Assembly: GCF_024722015.1 (NCBI RefSeq)
Contig: NZ_JANQBD010000052.1
Location: 1-33,286 of the forward strand
DNA length: 33,286 nucleotides
Direction: 5' to 3'
From: Paenibacillus radicis (ex Xue et al. 2023)
Lineage (GTDB): Bacteria; Bacillota; Bacilli; Paenibacillales; NBRC-103111
Numbering within the stretch: the stretch's first letter is position 1; each line of letters starts with the position of its first letter. Of this stretch, positions 32,795 through 33,286 are shown piece by piece. The translations under genes were made by a program, and so were the position numbers. Below the pieces are notes generated by a model that was given only the letters and a program-made list of their open reading frames with translations, was not told the origin of the DNA and made no database searches.

Positions 32795-33061
32795 TTTGTA
32801 CAGGAAGTAAGACCATTCGATAACGCATAGTTGACGAATCGCAGCATCAAGGGATGAAGAATGAGCGAGCAACCTACCATACTTTGATTATAGTTACAAT
32901 AGAGCTGATGGCTTTAACGTGCTGCTTTATCAAAGTGGATTTTTATATGGATAGGGGAGAAGGTGCGCTGCAAGGATCTATGAAGGATTTGAACGGAACA
33001 GGGATTTCCGTTATTTCCTCAACAGCCTCCAATTTAAGGCGATAGCGGAAGTCGTAATTCC
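32795..33061. other. Intergenic stretch before the intron-like sequence
   Basis: No credible gene is seen. A 63-codon open frame at 32854-33045 has no family resemblance and no good ribosome site. A hairpin with the stem AACGGAA/TTCCGTT lies at 32992-33012 and might end the lactonase transcript. Confidence 0.4.
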
Positions 33062-33286
33062 GTGAGCGACCGGGCAAGGTCGTGTAATTTAGCAGGTGGA
33101 ACCCCTGCTTGGTAGAACGTGCAGCCGCGTTGCCAATAGCGAGTCTTGGGCTATCAGCAGTAATGTTGAGTGCTAAGCGTAGACAGTCAGGCAGTAGGCC
33201 TGAAAAGTGACGGAGCCCCGAAATTGACTAACATTGAGATAGGCCGACGGTATGCGGAATCTGGAAGGCAACATCTACACAGACGC
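33062..33286 (+). ncRNA. Probable 5' end of a group II intron, cut by the window edge
   Basis: The sequence begins GTGAGCGACC, close to the GUGYG start of group II introns. It is followed by a short GCGACC/GGTCGT helix and by segments I associate with domain I of bacterial introns (AGAACGTGCAGCCGCGTTGCC, AGTGACGGAGCCCCGAAATT and GGAAGGCAACATCTACA). The stretch is G-rich and structured and carries no long frame, as expected for ribozyme RNA. The maturase gene and the 3' end would lie beyond the window. The +4 base is A instead of the usual pyrimidine. Confidence 0.55.

Noticed and set aside
32854..33045. 63-codon frame before the intron-like sequence
   Set aside because: No good ribosome site, no recognisable motif, and it covers a hairpin.

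Overview
The window looks like a chromosomal segment of a Paenibacillus-type bacterium (Firmicutes, Paenibacillaceae). This rests on the AGGAGG-type ribosome sites with frequent GTG/TTG starts, a B. subtilis-like dctS-dctR-dctP block, LplB/LplC/lipoprotein sugar importers with cytosolic glycosidases, large membrane-bound AraC regulators, and a split glycine decarboxylase (gcvPA/gcvPB). No rRNA, tRNA or CRISPR array was seen.

Layout: (1) 0.4-4.6 kb: C4-dicarboxylate sensor kinase and response regulator (4-bp overlap), a terminator, then the dicarboxylate symporter behind its own promoter, with four 9-bp repeats just upstream of the -35 and a consensus cre site in the leader. (2) 4.6-5.4 kb: convergent DUF218 membrane protein. 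(3) 5.8-15.2 kb: carbohydrate locus with two ABC permeases, a lipoprotein binding protein, a membrane-anchored Cache-AraC regulator, a PL22-like beta-propeller protein and a GH38 alpha-mannosidase. No ATPase is encoded, so a shared MsmX-type ATPase is likely. (4) 15.25-20.26 kb: two copies of an unrecognised ~0.7 kb element in opposite orientation flank 3.6 kb carrying an ArsC/Spx-family protein, an M50 metalloprotease, a frameshifted aminotransferase and a glycine-rich secreted or membrane protein. Each element carries an array of GTTCGTG-like heptamers, 15 units in the left copy and 5 in the right. (5) 20.4-23.7 kb: two Gfo/Idh/MocA oxidoreductases and a cupin-AraC regulator. (6) 23.7-25.1 kb: FMN riboswitch directly upstream of an EamA/DMT transporter, which makes that gene a candidate flavin transporter. 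A second heptamer array (GTTACAA) follows it. (7) 25.2-30.2 kb: glycine cleavage genes, with gcvH divergent from a tandem glycine riboswitch-gcvT-gcvPA-gcvPB operon. (8) 30.2-32.8 kb: Bcr/CflA-type MFS drug transporter and a lactonase-family beta-propeller. (9) the last ~225 bp resemble the 5' ribozyme end of a group II intron cut by the window edge.

Most genes belong to known families. The observations most worth following are the FMN-riboswitch/EamA pairing, the inverted element pair with its variable heptamer array, the cis-regulatory repeats beside AraC-type and CitB-type regulators, and the broken aminotransferase.
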